Assembly: GCF_902806685.2 (NCBI RefSeq)
Contig: NC_048537.1
Location: 10,376,720 to 10,440,719 of the forward strand
Direction of reading: 5' to 3'
Origin: Maniola hyperantus
Lineage: Eukaryota > Arthropoda > Insecta > Lepidoptera > Nymphalidae
Length of the DNA stretch: 64,000 bases
A program made the position numbers and the translations under genes. The notes beneath the pieces are model-generated. The model was given only the letters and a program-made list of their open reading frames with translations, was not told where the DNA came from and made no database searches. Numbering within the stretch: position 1 is the stretch's first letter; each line of letters opens with the position of its first letter. This document shows, one piece after another, positions 23,311 through 34,032 of this stretch.

Positions 23311-23703
23311 TCTAAATATATAAAAGAGAAATACCACTCACTCACTCATTCACTCTCTCACTCACTCACTCACTCACTGACTAATCACGAAATCTCAGGA
23401 ACTATAAGGCCTACAAACTTGGAATTTGGAAGGTAGGTTCCTTCTAGGATGTAGGTGTCAGCTAAGAAACGGTTTTGAGAACATCCCCCCCTAAGGGTGT
23501 GAAATGGGGGGTGGAAGGTTGTATGAAAGTCCTATGTTTTTGAAGTTAGAGATAATATGAAAATTGGCATTTAGGTATTCTCGGTTCCGAGCCTTAAGGT
23601 GAGACTGAGTGAGTAGGTAAGTAAGGCCTTTTGCAGCGGGAAAATTTCAGATCTCATGAGAAACCAGAAATTTTACGCAGACGAAGTCGCGGGCAACTGC
23701 TAG
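23311..23703 (+). repeat. Family D Helitron-like element
   Basis: 393 bp starting TCTAAATATATAAAAGAGAA after an A and ending GCGGGCAACTGCTAG before a T, the A/TC...CTRR/T rule of Helitrons. Near its start is a CACT microsatellite (23334-23382). Its 3' end (gacgaagtcgcgggc) is shared with families A and B. Confidence 0.78.
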
Positions 23704-23898
23704 TAAAAATATAAACACATACACAAATAAATTAATCAAAAAGCGTTAAAAATAGAGTATGGCGGGTATAATATCATAGAAGTTCATAGAAAATAATTAT
23801 CGTTAATGCATCATTTATTCAGATGGGTATATTTGTATACACTTTGATGGTCACTTACTGAATTTGCAATACAATGATATAGTGGGGATAATAAATAG

Positions 23899-23968
23899 GT
23901 AAACTTAAAACTAAAGCTACGAGGGTTCCAGGTCTTGAGAAGAGCCCACAACAAACTCAGTCGGGTTC
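23899..23968 (-). repeat. LINE-like fragment
   Basis: Reverse complement of part of 43283-43350: contains ctacgagggttccaggtctt and agcccacaacaaactcag. Non-coding 3' fragment. Confidence 0.6.
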
Positions 23969-24025
23969 AGTTCTTTTAGTATTCATCTGATACTCTTTCT
24001 TCTACTGAACCAATTATTATTTACT

Positions 24026-24119
24026 TTTTTTATTCAGTTAGGAGTTAGACCTTGACTGCAATCTCACCTGGTGGTAAGTGATGATACAGTCTAAGATGGA
24101 AGCGGGCTAACCTGGAAAC
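24026..24119 (+). repeat. Family T tRNA-related repeat, fragment
   Basis: Contains gactgcaatctcacctggtg and agatggaagcgggctaacct, shared with 56838-57117 and 61922-62033. Confidence 0.7.
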
Positions 24120-24361
24120 TGAAGTGAAAATTTCTTTAGGCGCATTGGGCGATTTTGGGATAAGTAAAAATTCAAGATCGCGTCACCGACATTACATCAG
24201 TATCTTATAAATTCAATAATGACAATCAAAAAGGGTTACGTGTAATGGTAGGATCTATTTTGAATGAATGCTTTGAGTTTGATTGCCAAATAGTTATAAT
24301 AAAACAATTAATTTGAAAATCTAAAAAAACGTAGTTTTAATCAATCATCTATTTTTATTCG

Positions 24362-24458
24362 ATAGTCAGCAATGCGTAGGCTACTTCTTATCTCGGAGAT
24401 AAAAAAGGGTTCCTACAGGATTTTGAAAAACCCAACTCCACGTGGACGAATCGTGGGT
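24362..24458 (-). repeat. Degenerate family A fragment
   Basis: Retains aggctacttcttatctcgga and ctccacgtggacgaatcgtg in rearranged order; old copy. Confidence 0.5.
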
Positions 24459-25408
24459 GAATACTTGTCGGTATTTCAACTTATTGGGAGTGTAAAAGAG
24501 GAAAATAGAAAGGTTCGATACACGTTTGTTGGGCGCGACAGCCGTGGTGACCCCAAACGGGTCAATTGAAACACCAGAGCAAATGTCGCCACGTCGAAAT
24601 GTCGGCACACATGCCTATACACCTAGATATAAACATTGTATATATTCAGGGTTGGACAAATTAATTGTTTTGTGTCCCTTATGACTGGTGAATTGGCGTT
24701 GTTACAATAACTGAGTATTACTCATTTAAGGTATAACTCATAGAATTTAAATAGAAGTGGCAAAGAAGCATGGCTTGCCATACATCATCATCATCATTGC
24801 GTACCTTCTTGTGATCATCATGCGTAAAGCTTCTCTATTCTTTTAACTTTGGGTAACTAAGCCCTGTCCACCTTGTATCATCCAACCATTTGCATCTTTG
24901 GCGACCTGAAGCCCTTTTGCCTTCAATTCTTCCTTCCAAAACTAATCATGGGAAATGAGAATTGGGATCCTCTTTGTTAATGTCCAAAGAAACATACAGA
25001 TGTCTTCAACAACATTCTGTTTGCCATACAATTATGTCTTCTAAAACACCAGTGTGGGTTATTGTTAAAATAAACGTGTATATGCGTAACGTTTGCTTTG
25101 AATGCTAGAGAGTGCTTTCGAATTATTTCTCTACATTTGAGTTACTAAAAATCTGCGCCACGCTATCATGGTTTACAATTATGAATTGTAGTAAATACCA
25201 CATCTATTAACGCCTATATTTAGAATGGATTCAGTAGTAGGGATCCTAATTAAAGTTTTCATAGAACGAAAAGGGCATTTTTCCTCGAGATATCGCCCAC
25301 GATTTCTCCTTAAGAGGAGGATAAAAAAGGAAGTCTTATAAAATAATAACTCGTTTGAACGGATATATATAAATCTTATAAAGTTAAAATTTAGCACATT
25401 TATAGAAA
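24459..25408. other. Intron 1 segment
   Basis: Includes a CAT microsatellite near 24783-24797; no exon or known family recognised. Confidence 0.4.
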
Positions 25409-25638
25409 ACTAGCTTATGCCCGCGACTTCGTCCGCGTGGACTACACAAATTTCAGATCCTTATTTTACCCCTTTAGGGGTTGAATTTTTAAAAACCCTT
25501 TCTTAGCGGACGCCTACGTCACAATAGGTATCTACATGCCAAATTTCAGCCCGATACGCCCAGTAGTTTGAGCTGTGCGTTGATAGATCAGTCAGTCAGT
25601 CAGTCAGTCAGTCACCTTTTCATTTTATATATTTAGAC
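25409..25638 (-). repeat. Family B Helitron-like element, near consensus
   Basis: Begins actagcttatgcccgcgact, includes cccctttaggggttgaattt and ends with a long CAGT run and tatatatttaga. Confidence 0.87.
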
Positions 25639-26736
25639 TATTGCCGCCTACCCAGAGATGCAAAAAAATTTAGGGTACCTACTTGAACAGAGCAAAAGCC
25701 GGAAAAAATTGGGTTTACACCATTGAGTGATACCTCCTTGGATAGATATCCTGAAATCAGTATGGTATGAAGTGTTTAGACGGTTTTTGAAAAAACTACC
25801 GTTCAAAAAGTTTTGACCTTTAATGTTTTTAGAGACTAGCTTGACTTATACATGTCCTGACTCGCCATTGGCCAGTTTTTATATGAACAGTGAACAAAAC
25901 AGCATCAGAAAAACTTAGAGATTTGTTTTGCTTATATTATTTTGGTTGCAAACTGGAACGGGAATAGCTTTTATTGTATCGCTATTCACTACAGTATTCA
26001 GTATTGATTTAGTATCAACAAAACCTAGTGTCCAGACATAGGTGTTCCAATTTCCAAATTCGTACTGTCGTCTTCTAAACAAACGTGCATTGTAGTATGA
26101 GCTAAAAGTCTAAAAATAGTTAAAGGCGCCTGGGGTATGCAAATTCAGTACCTTACCATTGATAATTCTTTAAAAATAAAGTGATACCGACTGACTGCAC
26201 TAACAATATCTTAATCGTTATTATTTTTGTATATATATATTATATTAGTGTTCCCCTAATTACTATACCTACTATTTTATACCCAACTATCTGATGTATG
26301 TTTTGGTGGTCTTCTCAAGAGGTTGTAATAATTCATATTTTTTAAATAAAACGGGTATAAGTTGGAAAAAACGTATTTTGCCCCTCAAATTACTTTCAGT
26401 TCGGAGTTACTTGCTAGGTTTTGATTTTCCACGTCGCACGTCGGCCTGATCGTTATGGCGCTTTGCTATTCACTATGCACGATTCCAGTGACATGACTGC
26501 GCACTATTGGATGTGAGGATGAATAACAAGTGTCCGCGCTGCAGATTCGGTTCAGTCAATGGAAGAATCGGTATAGAAATGGAGATCGAATTCAAATGCA
26601 CTCGTAAATCAATATTTCAAATTTGGTATCAAAGATCTGAAATTTAGTAACAAGTCAAAGACTCTAGTAAATCTTTAAGAGAAGTTATGTACTCCCTAGC
26701 GTTTTATAAACATAGTTTGGATCTCATTTTAATATT
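25639..26736. other. Intron 1 segment
   Basis: No exon or repeat recognised. 26400-26530 is somewhat GC-richer than its surroundings but matches nothing known to me. Confidence 0.4.
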
Positions 26737-26824
26737 AACCAATCAAACCCAACGAAATTATGTAGACACATTCTAAAAACTAATATATACCTACCTATCT
26801 GTTTGTGTGGTTTGCCAGGTTTCT
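26737..26824 (+). repeat. LINE-like fragment
   Basis: Contains gtagacacattctaaaaact and gtttgccaggtttctg; a diverged copy is at 50800-50885 (gtagacacgctctagaaact). Confidence 0.55.
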
Positions 26825-26847
26825 GTAACTTATTAGATTAGTCTTAA

Positions 26848-26985
26848 TATATAAAACACAAAAAATGTGTCTACCTGTGGCCGTTATAGACTTTAAAACC
26901 ATCCAACCGATATGCTCCAAAAATAATGAAAATATGGTTTAAGATTGTTTAACATAGTAGCACACGCCGAGTATCCACTAGTTTA
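26848..26985 (+). repeat. Short interspersed repeat, type uncertain
   Basis: Starts aatatataaaacacaaaaaa, includes ccatccaaccgatatgctcc and ends near gagtatccactagtt, resembling the Helitron-like families in outline. Only one copy in the window. Confidence 0.4.
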
Positions 26986-27237
26986 CTATAAAAATAAGGT
27001 ATAAATATTATTGAGGTATCTGTAATCATAAAGTCAAAATCTGATTCTATAAATAAAAGTTCGTAGTTCTTTTAAATAGAGCGCAAGATGACTTTATGTA
27101 CTAAAGAGTAGTCTGAAAGTCCCTTCCTCTTTATGAGTGTTAGAGATTCTCTGTGCAGAGTTGCTGTAAGCGAAATACTCGTAGTTGTGAAATTGCAGGG
27201 TGAATACCAAGTGTCCGAGTCCCAACACACCCGTGTC

Positions 27238-27425
27238 AATACAAGTGGATTTGTATACAGACAGTGATTGAAATTGCAACTTTCAATATTATTTCAAGTG
27301 CCCTATGCAATGAAGTCTTGGTAAAATTCACTTGAAATACCTACATAAACTAAAATCTATCACCTGAATTGATATTCTAGCGACTAACTGAGCAGCACTT
27401 CAAGTTTATAACAAAAATGAATATG
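27238..27425 (+). repeat. Family K repeat, copy 1
   Basis: Shares caatattatttcaag, acataaactaaaat and gatattctag-type blocks in order with 55396-55612. Not a recognised family. Confidence 0.6.
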
Positions 27426-28452
27426 GCAAAATAGATAGTGGAGAAATAAGGAATGTAGATTTTTTTCTCTTACTTGATTGCAAGTCCTTTTTTCTTTTGA
27501 GGTATGGAACCCTTAAAAAGTACAGAAAATAGTTCTTTACTTGAAGATTACAGGAACAGCTATAGGAAGTCTATGGTTTTAAAATAACATGGTAAATCTC
27601 TTAAATTTATGCACACTACTAACATACATAATATGTATTGTACCCTTTCCACGTGAGTTCAACTTGTATTTTTCCGGATTTTTATTTTTTTATTGTTCGG
27701 ACGGCAAACCCCTATTTGTTTGTAACAAAACATAATAATGTAATGACTAATCTCGTCCGTGATACGCCTACGCCTTGATATTGTTGCTCTGACTGCAGTG
27801 AGCGATATGGTTTAACTTGGCTTTAACATCCTTCTTCTCTGATATAAGTACGGCAAAAGCAAATCAAACTTTAACGATCTGCAAATTACTTAAAACTAAC
27901 ATCGTAACAAAAAATGTGCTTAATTAAATAGCGAGTTGAACATCTTATAAATCCATGAATCAACTGTTTCATTTGCAATTTGGTTCAGTGATTTCGTTCA
28001 GCTTCTCGACTGGGCGGGAGCGGTGCACAGTGAATTATGCCCTATTGTTGTTCCTAGTAAACGATGGCCCACTGTACATCATTAAAGTCCGGCTTGGGAA
28101 ACGGTTTACTGGGGAAAAATATTATGTAGAGTTTAAAATATGGGCTTTTCTATGAGGTTGTTTTTGCACATGTTTAAAAGTTTTTGTTCAAAATATTAAA
28201 TAGCTGTTTTTGTTTTAAGCCACGGCTGTATCTACCAGCCAAGTGCGCTATGCGAGTCAAACTAGCGCATCGTTTAATTATTTATTTGGTTTAATTATTC
28301 GACTACCTTAGAAACAAAATAATCTATATGGCGCTAACGGCTAAAATAACAAACGTTTAGCTTTTTAATTGTTAGGTAGTCTTGTTAATTAAATTGATAA
28401 CTTTGGAAATTTAAAAAGATGTTTTGAAATAATAGATCAGTACCTCAGTACC
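27426..28452. other. Intron 1 segment
   Basis: No exon or repeat recognised. Confidence 0.4.
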
Positions 28453-28658
28453 CTTATTATAAATGCGAAAGTGTGTTTGTTTGTTGGTTTGTCTTTCAAT
28501 CACGTCGCAACGGTGCAACGGATTGACGTGATTTTTTGCATGGGTTTTGTATAGTTAAAGACCTGGAGAGTGACATAGGTTACTTTATATCCCGGAAAAT
28601 CAAAGAGTTCCGACGGGATTTTTAAAAACCTAATTCCACATAGCGGGCATCAGCTAGT
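28453..28658 (+). repeat. Family A2 Helitron-like element
   Basis: Starts cttattataaatgcgaaag, carries the GTTT-rich stretch and aatcacgtcgcaacggtgca, and ends gcgggcatcagctag. Confidence 0.83.
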
Positions 28659-28830
28659 ATCGTTATAAATCGTACGTAATTAGTTTAATTTCAGGGTTAA
28701 AAAGTATCTTATGTCCGTCACCAGGATTCAAGCTATCTTTGTGCCCGTAAGGGACGATTCCGCGGTTGAGCTGTGAAAAGATAACAAAATAGACAAATAA
28801 AGTTACTTTCGCATTTATAATATTAAGTAA

Positions 28831-28920
28831 GTACGCAACAAGTCGAAATGGCAATCGGGGAGGGAACGCCCCGCAAACGCGCACAGCCCCCGTGCTAGCC
28901 CGGTGCGGGCGGACTATACC
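28831..28920. repeat. Family C MITE, internally deleted
   Basis: Left arm caagtcgaaatggcaatcgg, GC-rich core, then a jump to ggactata; most of the right arm is missing. Confidence 0.75.
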
Positions 28921-29016
28921 TAAGTTTGAATTTCAAAAACATGTAAAATTGTTAATTGAGTTAATCCATGTTATAAGGTACGATAGGGTTGTCATGTAGG
29001 TACATCTCTACATAGT

Positions 29017-29524
29017 AAAAAATAAAGTCGCTTCCCGCTGTCTGTATGTATGAACGCGTAGATCTTTTAAACGCAACGGATTTGAATGCGGTTTTCACCA
29101 ATAGATAGAGTGATTCAAGAGGAAGGTTTATAGCAATAGTTTAATTCTCAAAAAAATTAGAGACCCTTAGAGAAATTGAAATAATGTGAATTACTTTTTT
29201 AGCATTTAAACTACCGTGAGTGATTTCCATTCTAAATAATATCTGTCCCGGCTGTACTCACGTGTGTAGTCGACGTTAAAGTGCACGTGCACGTGCACAT
29301 GCACGTGCGTCCCGCAGTCAAAACCGCGGCGCGTGCGCGAACGGAGTCCCTTGAAAAAGGACCCCGTATGGGTTCGAAACTAGTCGGGCTAACGTCGACT
29401 ACACACGTGAGTACAGCCGGGACAGATGTTATTTAGAATGTGAATTACGCCGGAAAAAAATCAATGACACCACATTAGTATCTACATTGCACCCATGCGA
29501 AGCCGGGGCGGGTCGCTAGTAGTG
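29017..29524 (+). repeat. Family E Helitron-like element, interrupted
   Basis: Left part (29017-29194) contains tagatcttttaaacgcaacg and agtgattcaagaggaaggtt. The right part (29437-29524) ends gaagccggggcgggtcgctag. The two halves are separated by the 242-bp hairpin element, whose insertion duplicated about 12 bp of this repeat. Confidence 0.7.
29195..29436 (+). repeat. Short retroposon-like element, copy 2 (hairpin form)
   Basis: 242 bp with the same start (tagcatttaaactaccgtga) and end (cgggacagatgttattta) as 5087-5198, flanked by the direct repeat aatgtgaattac (29183-29194 and 29437-29448). The palindrome arms 29228-29277 and 29391-29440 match at 49 of 50 positions and enclose a 113-bp loop with an alternating purine-pyrimidine GTGCAC run (29281-29308). 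The strand given is arbitrary. No coding capacity. Confidence 0.8.
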
Positions 29525-29727
29525 TATAAAAGCCCTTTAAAAATAAAGATATTAAAAAAACATGCATTAATTTTGATAGTTAAACTGCCTTGATCTCCAT
29601 TTGTGCCGTGATTCTCAAGATGAACGATCTTCTAATCAAGTCATACCACGTACCAAGTACCGACACCAAAACACGACTTACTTTTGTGATAATTTCAATA
29701 CTTAATTTCACATGGTCAAGTATTTAT

Positions 29728-29953
29728 AGCGAGATGATGCTCGCGACTTCATATGCGTGGATTTTGTTTTTTTGTATTCTCGTGGGAACTCTTTGATTTT
29801 TCGGGATAAAAAGTAGCCTACGGGATGCAAGCTATCATTGTACAGATTTTGTCAAGATTAAACAGATGGGCTTTGAAAATGTACCTACTCAACAGACAGA
29901 CAGACTTTTATATTTTTAATTTTTGGATTTAATATTATTAAGTAGGTATGGAT
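29728..29953 (-). repeat. Degenerate family A element
   Basis: Retains gatgctcgcgacttcatatg, gggaactctttgatttttcg and a short CAGA run; the ends are eroded. Confidence 0.7.
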
Positions 29954-30026
29954 TCATATGGATTGTAATAATTAATAAGTAGGTGAGAAATAATAGGTAT
30001 TTAAAAATATTCATGATTTATGAGGG

Positions 30027-30437
30027 TTCCGTAAAAGGAAAAAAGGAACCCTTATAAGATCACTTCGTTGTCTGTCTGTCTGTTCGTCCGTCTGTCTGTC
30101 ATGTCTGTCAAGAAAACCTATAGTGAACTTCACGTTGACCTAGAATCGTGAAATTTGGCAGGTAGGTAGGTTTTATAGCACAAGTAAAGGAATAAATCCG
30201 AAACCCCTGAATTTGTGGTTACATCATTCATGAACAAATAATTAGTATTTTCAGTTTTCAAAGTAAGATAACTATACCAAGTGGGGTATCTTATGAAAGG
30301 GCCTTTACCTGGATATTATAAAACAGGTTTTATTTATTTTTATGCATAATAGTTTTTGATTTATCGTGCAAAATGTCGAAAAAAATACCCGAGTATGGAA
30401 CCCTCGTGAGTCTGACTTGCACTTGGCCGGTTTTTTA
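30027..30437 (+). repeat. Family F element, near full length
   Basis: Starts gggttccgtaaaaggaaaaa, has ctgtctgtctgttcgtccgt, gaccatagaatcgtga-like text and cacttggccggttttttatt at the end. Confidence 0.83.
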
Positions 30438-31686
30438 TTATTAAATTAAGTTTTGAAAATCTTACAAATTATTTCCGAGAGTTTAAATTCGTTTAGACAT
30501 AAAGCGGATAAAGTTTTTCATAGCTATGTGGATACTAACTTTTGACGACATGAATTTCTTAAAACTTTTTTGAAGTCGTTACGCCGTTTGAAGCAGGCCA
30601 CTAGACTCACACTTGGATTTGTTTGCCACAACTAGTTAAATGTTAGTCAGAACTTTATTTTGGACGTCGAACTATAAGAGTTGTCGTAGTCTTGTTATTG
30701 TTGTGCAAGTCCGTTTTAAGAGGTTTCGAAGCGAAGTTTGCCCGCCTGATAATGTAAATTGTAAGGCCATTCTCTAGTCTCTATTCAATGCGTTGGATAT
30801 TTAAGAACGTAGCCTAAAATATCCTTGAATATTTCTATTCTTCAGGTTCGAGTAGGTACTCCAAGTATGTTATTATAAACAAGCGAGTGAACAAAATATG
30901 TTGTTCTTTAAATACGTCTGCTGAATTCGTAAGTACCAAAACATCCAAGATTCATATATTTACAGAAAAAGCAAACCACATTCGAGTTTGCAAACATGAT
31001 CGCGCTAAAGACTCCCGTGAGGGAACGCTGCGCAAAAATAAATTGTAAGATCAGAAGCCAAGCAATAAACCTAAAACAATGTTGTACAAAACCAAGAATT
31101 TTGGTTTAGGTTCGCAGAGCTCGGTCGAAGTAGGGAAATTCTTCAACAACATTGTTTCTAAATTAAAACAATCTCATAATTGCACATTCTCCAACTTCTT
31201 TGATGCAGCGTATTGTCCGAGGGCGTGCGCGGTGCTAACAGAGTAAGGGGTTGAGGGACGCGAGAGGCTTGGGTAAGTTTTGAGGCAAAGTTAAGCCGAT
31301 TAAGTGTCATTTCCGCCTCGGAACTAGCAGTGTTCATTAAATATTTCGAGTGACTTAATTGCTGAGGTCGTCGCCTATTCAGCACTGAAATGTAAATAAT
31401 TGTTGATGCCACAGCTAATTTTTTTGCTTATATTTAAAAATCATGCTTTTCTATTATTTTTAAAATTTAGAAGTATATAATATGTTTGTTCATTTATTTA
31501 TTTGTTTGCCTAATAGGTTATTTACCGCTCAGCACCCAAAAATCAGAAGAAAAGAAAATGCACCTGGCAATGACAGTAGGCAATCTTCTCTATCTTCCAG
31601 CAAAATGAAGAGATCTCGCAGGTTTTATCAAAACTCTAAGCCAACGTGGTGAACCTATTTGCGAGAAAAAGTTAGTTTATAATAAT
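30438..31686. other. Repeat-poor segment of intron 1
   Basis: No repeat family recognised over about 1.2 kb, unusual here. The minus-strand open frame 31158-31412 has no recognisable domain. Could hold regulatory sequence; nothing specific seen. Confidence 0.4.
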
Positions 31687-31932
31687 ACTAGCTGATGCCC
31701 GCGACTTCGTACGCGTGGAATTAGGTTTTTAAAAATCCCGTGGGAACTGTTTGATTTTCCGGAATAAAAACTAGCCTATGTCACTCTCCAGGTCTTTATC
31801 TATACCCATACAAAAAATCACGTCAATCCGTTGCACCATTGCGACGTGATTGAAGGACAAACCAACAAACCAACAAACCAATAACCCAACAAACCAACAA
31901 ACAAACACACTTTCGCATTTATAATAAGGATG
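31687..31932 (-). repeat. Family A2 Helitron-like element
   Basis: Starts actagctgatgcccgcgact, includes ccgttgcaccattgcgacgt and a long CAAA/CCAA stretch, and ends tcgcatttataataaggat. Confidence 0.87.
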
Positions 31933-31938
31933 ATCATA

Positions 31939-32142
31939 CAAGATGATGCCCGCGACTTCATCCGCATGGATTCAGGTTTTTTTAAAATCCTTGGCAACTT
32001 TTTGATTTTACGGGAGCCTGTGTCCGGCTCTGGGATGCAAGCAACTTTGTACTAAATTTCATCAAAATTGATATAAAGGATGGATCGAGAAAAGGTTACA
32101 GATAGACCGACACATTTCCATTTTTATAATAATAGTTTGGAT
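31939..32142 (-). repeat. Family A element
   Basis: Only 6 bp right of the previous element and in the same orientation. Contains gatgcccgcgacttcatccg and aaatttcatcaaaattgata. Confidence 0.8.
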
Positions 32143-32436
32143 TGATTAAGTAATTATTACATTGGTGGTTGATCCACGTTAACCCTGAAATAATGACAAT
32201 GGAAATTTCTTTAGAGAGTCTATTAAAATTAATCCCAAAATGATAGCCCATTTACATTTTTTGTTATCACAGAATGGACGAGGACTACTTCTCAAACAAA
32301 AATCTAATAATAAATTAATAACCAATCGATTATTGGCCACTAACTTCTTTTCTTGAATAAATCGCTCAAGTCCAGAAAGTCCATTACAGTCAATTGGTCT
32401 AGACAAGGCACGTGTTGAAACTATTCTCACGGGAAA

Positions 32437-32541
32437 ACGAATTACTTGTGTAAGACAAATAAGAGCGCGCGTGGATCAGACGAATAACAATTAAAAGGTT
32501 GCGTGGTTTGGCTTTGCAAGGGTTATTTATTTAAAGTACCT
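32437..32541 (+). repeat. Local direct duplication, copy 1
   Basis: About 105 bp starting acgaattacttgtgtaagac and ending ttatttaaagtacct; high identity to 32869-32974, at 432-433 bp offset. Confidence 0.8.
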
Positions 32542-32675
32542 AGGTACGAGTAGGTACCTAAGGAAAAACGAGGGAAAGTTTTTCAAGCGTAATCTTATTC
32601 TTGAGCTAGAGACCGCTTTCATAATTTTGTTTCTCCATCCATCCCGGTTTTCGGAATCTTCAATTATTGTGTTTA

Positions 32676-32852
32676 TCTCTATATATAAAAACGAATCGCT
32701 AAATGTGTTGCTGATCGCAAATCTCGAGAACAGCTGAACCGATTTCGCTAAATTATTTTTTTATAATATTCCTTGAAGTACGAGGATGGTTCTTACGGAG
32801 AGAAAAAAATTAATCGACTGTTAGGCGGTATGAAGTTCGCCGGGGCAGCTAG
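32676..32852 (+). repeat. Family E-prime Helitron-like element
   Basis: 177 bp starting TCTCTATATATAAAAACGAA after an A and ending gttcgccggggcagCTAG before a T. An inverted relative is at 59970-60161. It sits between the two copies of the local duplication. Confidence 0.75.
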
Positions 32853-32868
32853 TTGTTGATAAAATGAA

Positions 32869-32974
32869 ACGAATTACTAGTGTAAGACAAAATAAGAGCG
32901 CGGGTGGGTTAGCCGAATAACAATTAAAAGGTTGCGCGGTTTGGCTTCGCAAGGGTTATTTATTTAAAGTACCT
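32869..32974 (+). repeat. Local direct duplication, copy 2
   Basis: Matches 32437-32541 over its full length, differing at several scattered bases. Its right side is followed after a few bases by a C-family MITE. Confidence 0.8.
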
Positions 32975-32979
32975 ATCAA

Positions 32980-33131
32980 TAGTCCGCGACAGGTCGAGAT
33001 GGCAATCGGGGAGGGAATGCCCCGCACACCCACACAGCCCCCACTCTAACCCGATGCGGGATAGCGTGGGTGACGTGCGAAACGTCCACCCGCCTCACAC
33101 CCCGATTACCATCTCAACCTGTCGCGGACTA
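32980..33131. repeat. Family C MITE, full length
   Basis: 152 bp with 32-bp terminal inverted repeats (32980-33011 and 33100-33131) matching at 30 of 32 positions, starting tagtccgcgacaggt. GC-rich core, no coding capacity. This is the best-preserved of six copies in the window. Confidence 0.9.
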
Positions 33132-33216
33132 TACCTATTCAGCGATGTTATTTATTTTTATTTCTTACTCGCAAAATAAAGAACCTCACAAGATTTCACC
33201 CGTGTAGTCCGAATAG

Positions 33217-33370
33217 CGTGATAGCATATCACTTTTTCAATATCCCCGAACCCCAGCTAATGGCCGACAGATGGCAAGTTAGGAAAGTGGTGCTATCAAA
33301 AAGCGATAGGCCGTGGTTTCGGTGGTTATCGAAGCACTTTGCGCTTCGGCTGACGTGGGTCAACTTACAC
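33217..33370 (+). repeat. Local duplication of a 155-bp unit, copy 1
   Basis: Includes cactttttcaatatc, agatggcaagttaggaaagt and gcgataggccgtggtttcgg; matches 34477-34631 at an offset of about 1260 bp. Confidence 0.78.
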
Positions 33371-33455
33371 TTACAACATGTTACACATCCATTACTAAAT
33401 CGGGAACAATGTACAGGTGTTGGTAATTTTTATTTTTTAACTAGCTTATGAAATT

Positions 33456-33769
33456 CATCATCATCATGATCAACCCATCGTCGGCTCATTACAGAGCACG
33501 GGTCTCCTCTCAGACTGAGAAGGGTTTGGCCATAGTCTACCACGCTGGCCATGTGCGGATTGGTAGACTTCACACACCTTTGAGAACATTATGCAGAACG
33601 CTCAGATATGCAGGTTTCCTCACGATGTTTTCCTTCAACGTTCAAGCAAGTGATATTTAAAACGCACATAACTCCGAAAAGTTAGAGGTGCATGCCCGGG
33701 ATCGAACTCCCGACCTCCGATTAGAAGGCGTACGTCCTTACCACTAGGCTATCACAGCTTTTTTATGCT
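33456..33769 (-). repeat. Family S tRNA-derived SINE with target duplication
   Basis: Complete minus-strand SINE. The head at the right reads agcctagtggtaaggacgt (A-box-like), then ggtcgggagttcgatcccgg (B-box-like); the (ATG)n tail is at the left. It is flanked by the exact 14-bp repeat tagcttatgaaatt (33442-33455 and 33770-33783), which fixes its boundaries and shows LINE-mediated insertion. Confidence 0.93.
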
Positions 33770-34032
33770 TAGCTTATGAAATTACCATTGAGTAAATACG
33801 AGAAGAATTAAAATTTTTCTTTATGAATTTTATTGTCGACTAAAAATCTTACTCGTAAGAAATCATGAAGCATACCTACTGGCTGTACTCCTTTTAGTCC
33901 AAGGATTTTAAACAAACAGCCTCAACTTCAGAAATATTCCCGGAGCAGAATGCTTAATATCGCAGTTTTTCTGAAGCAGAATGCTTCATTTCCCCAAACT
34001 ATTTTCAACAATATTAATTCCAAAACAAGGAT

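Noticed and set aside
33700..33760. tRNA-like sequence with A and B boxes
   Set aside because: It is the head of a SINE: a long SINE body and ATG-type tail follow and the whole is flanked by a target duplication. Other such heads (14800, 37875, 39550) are the same.
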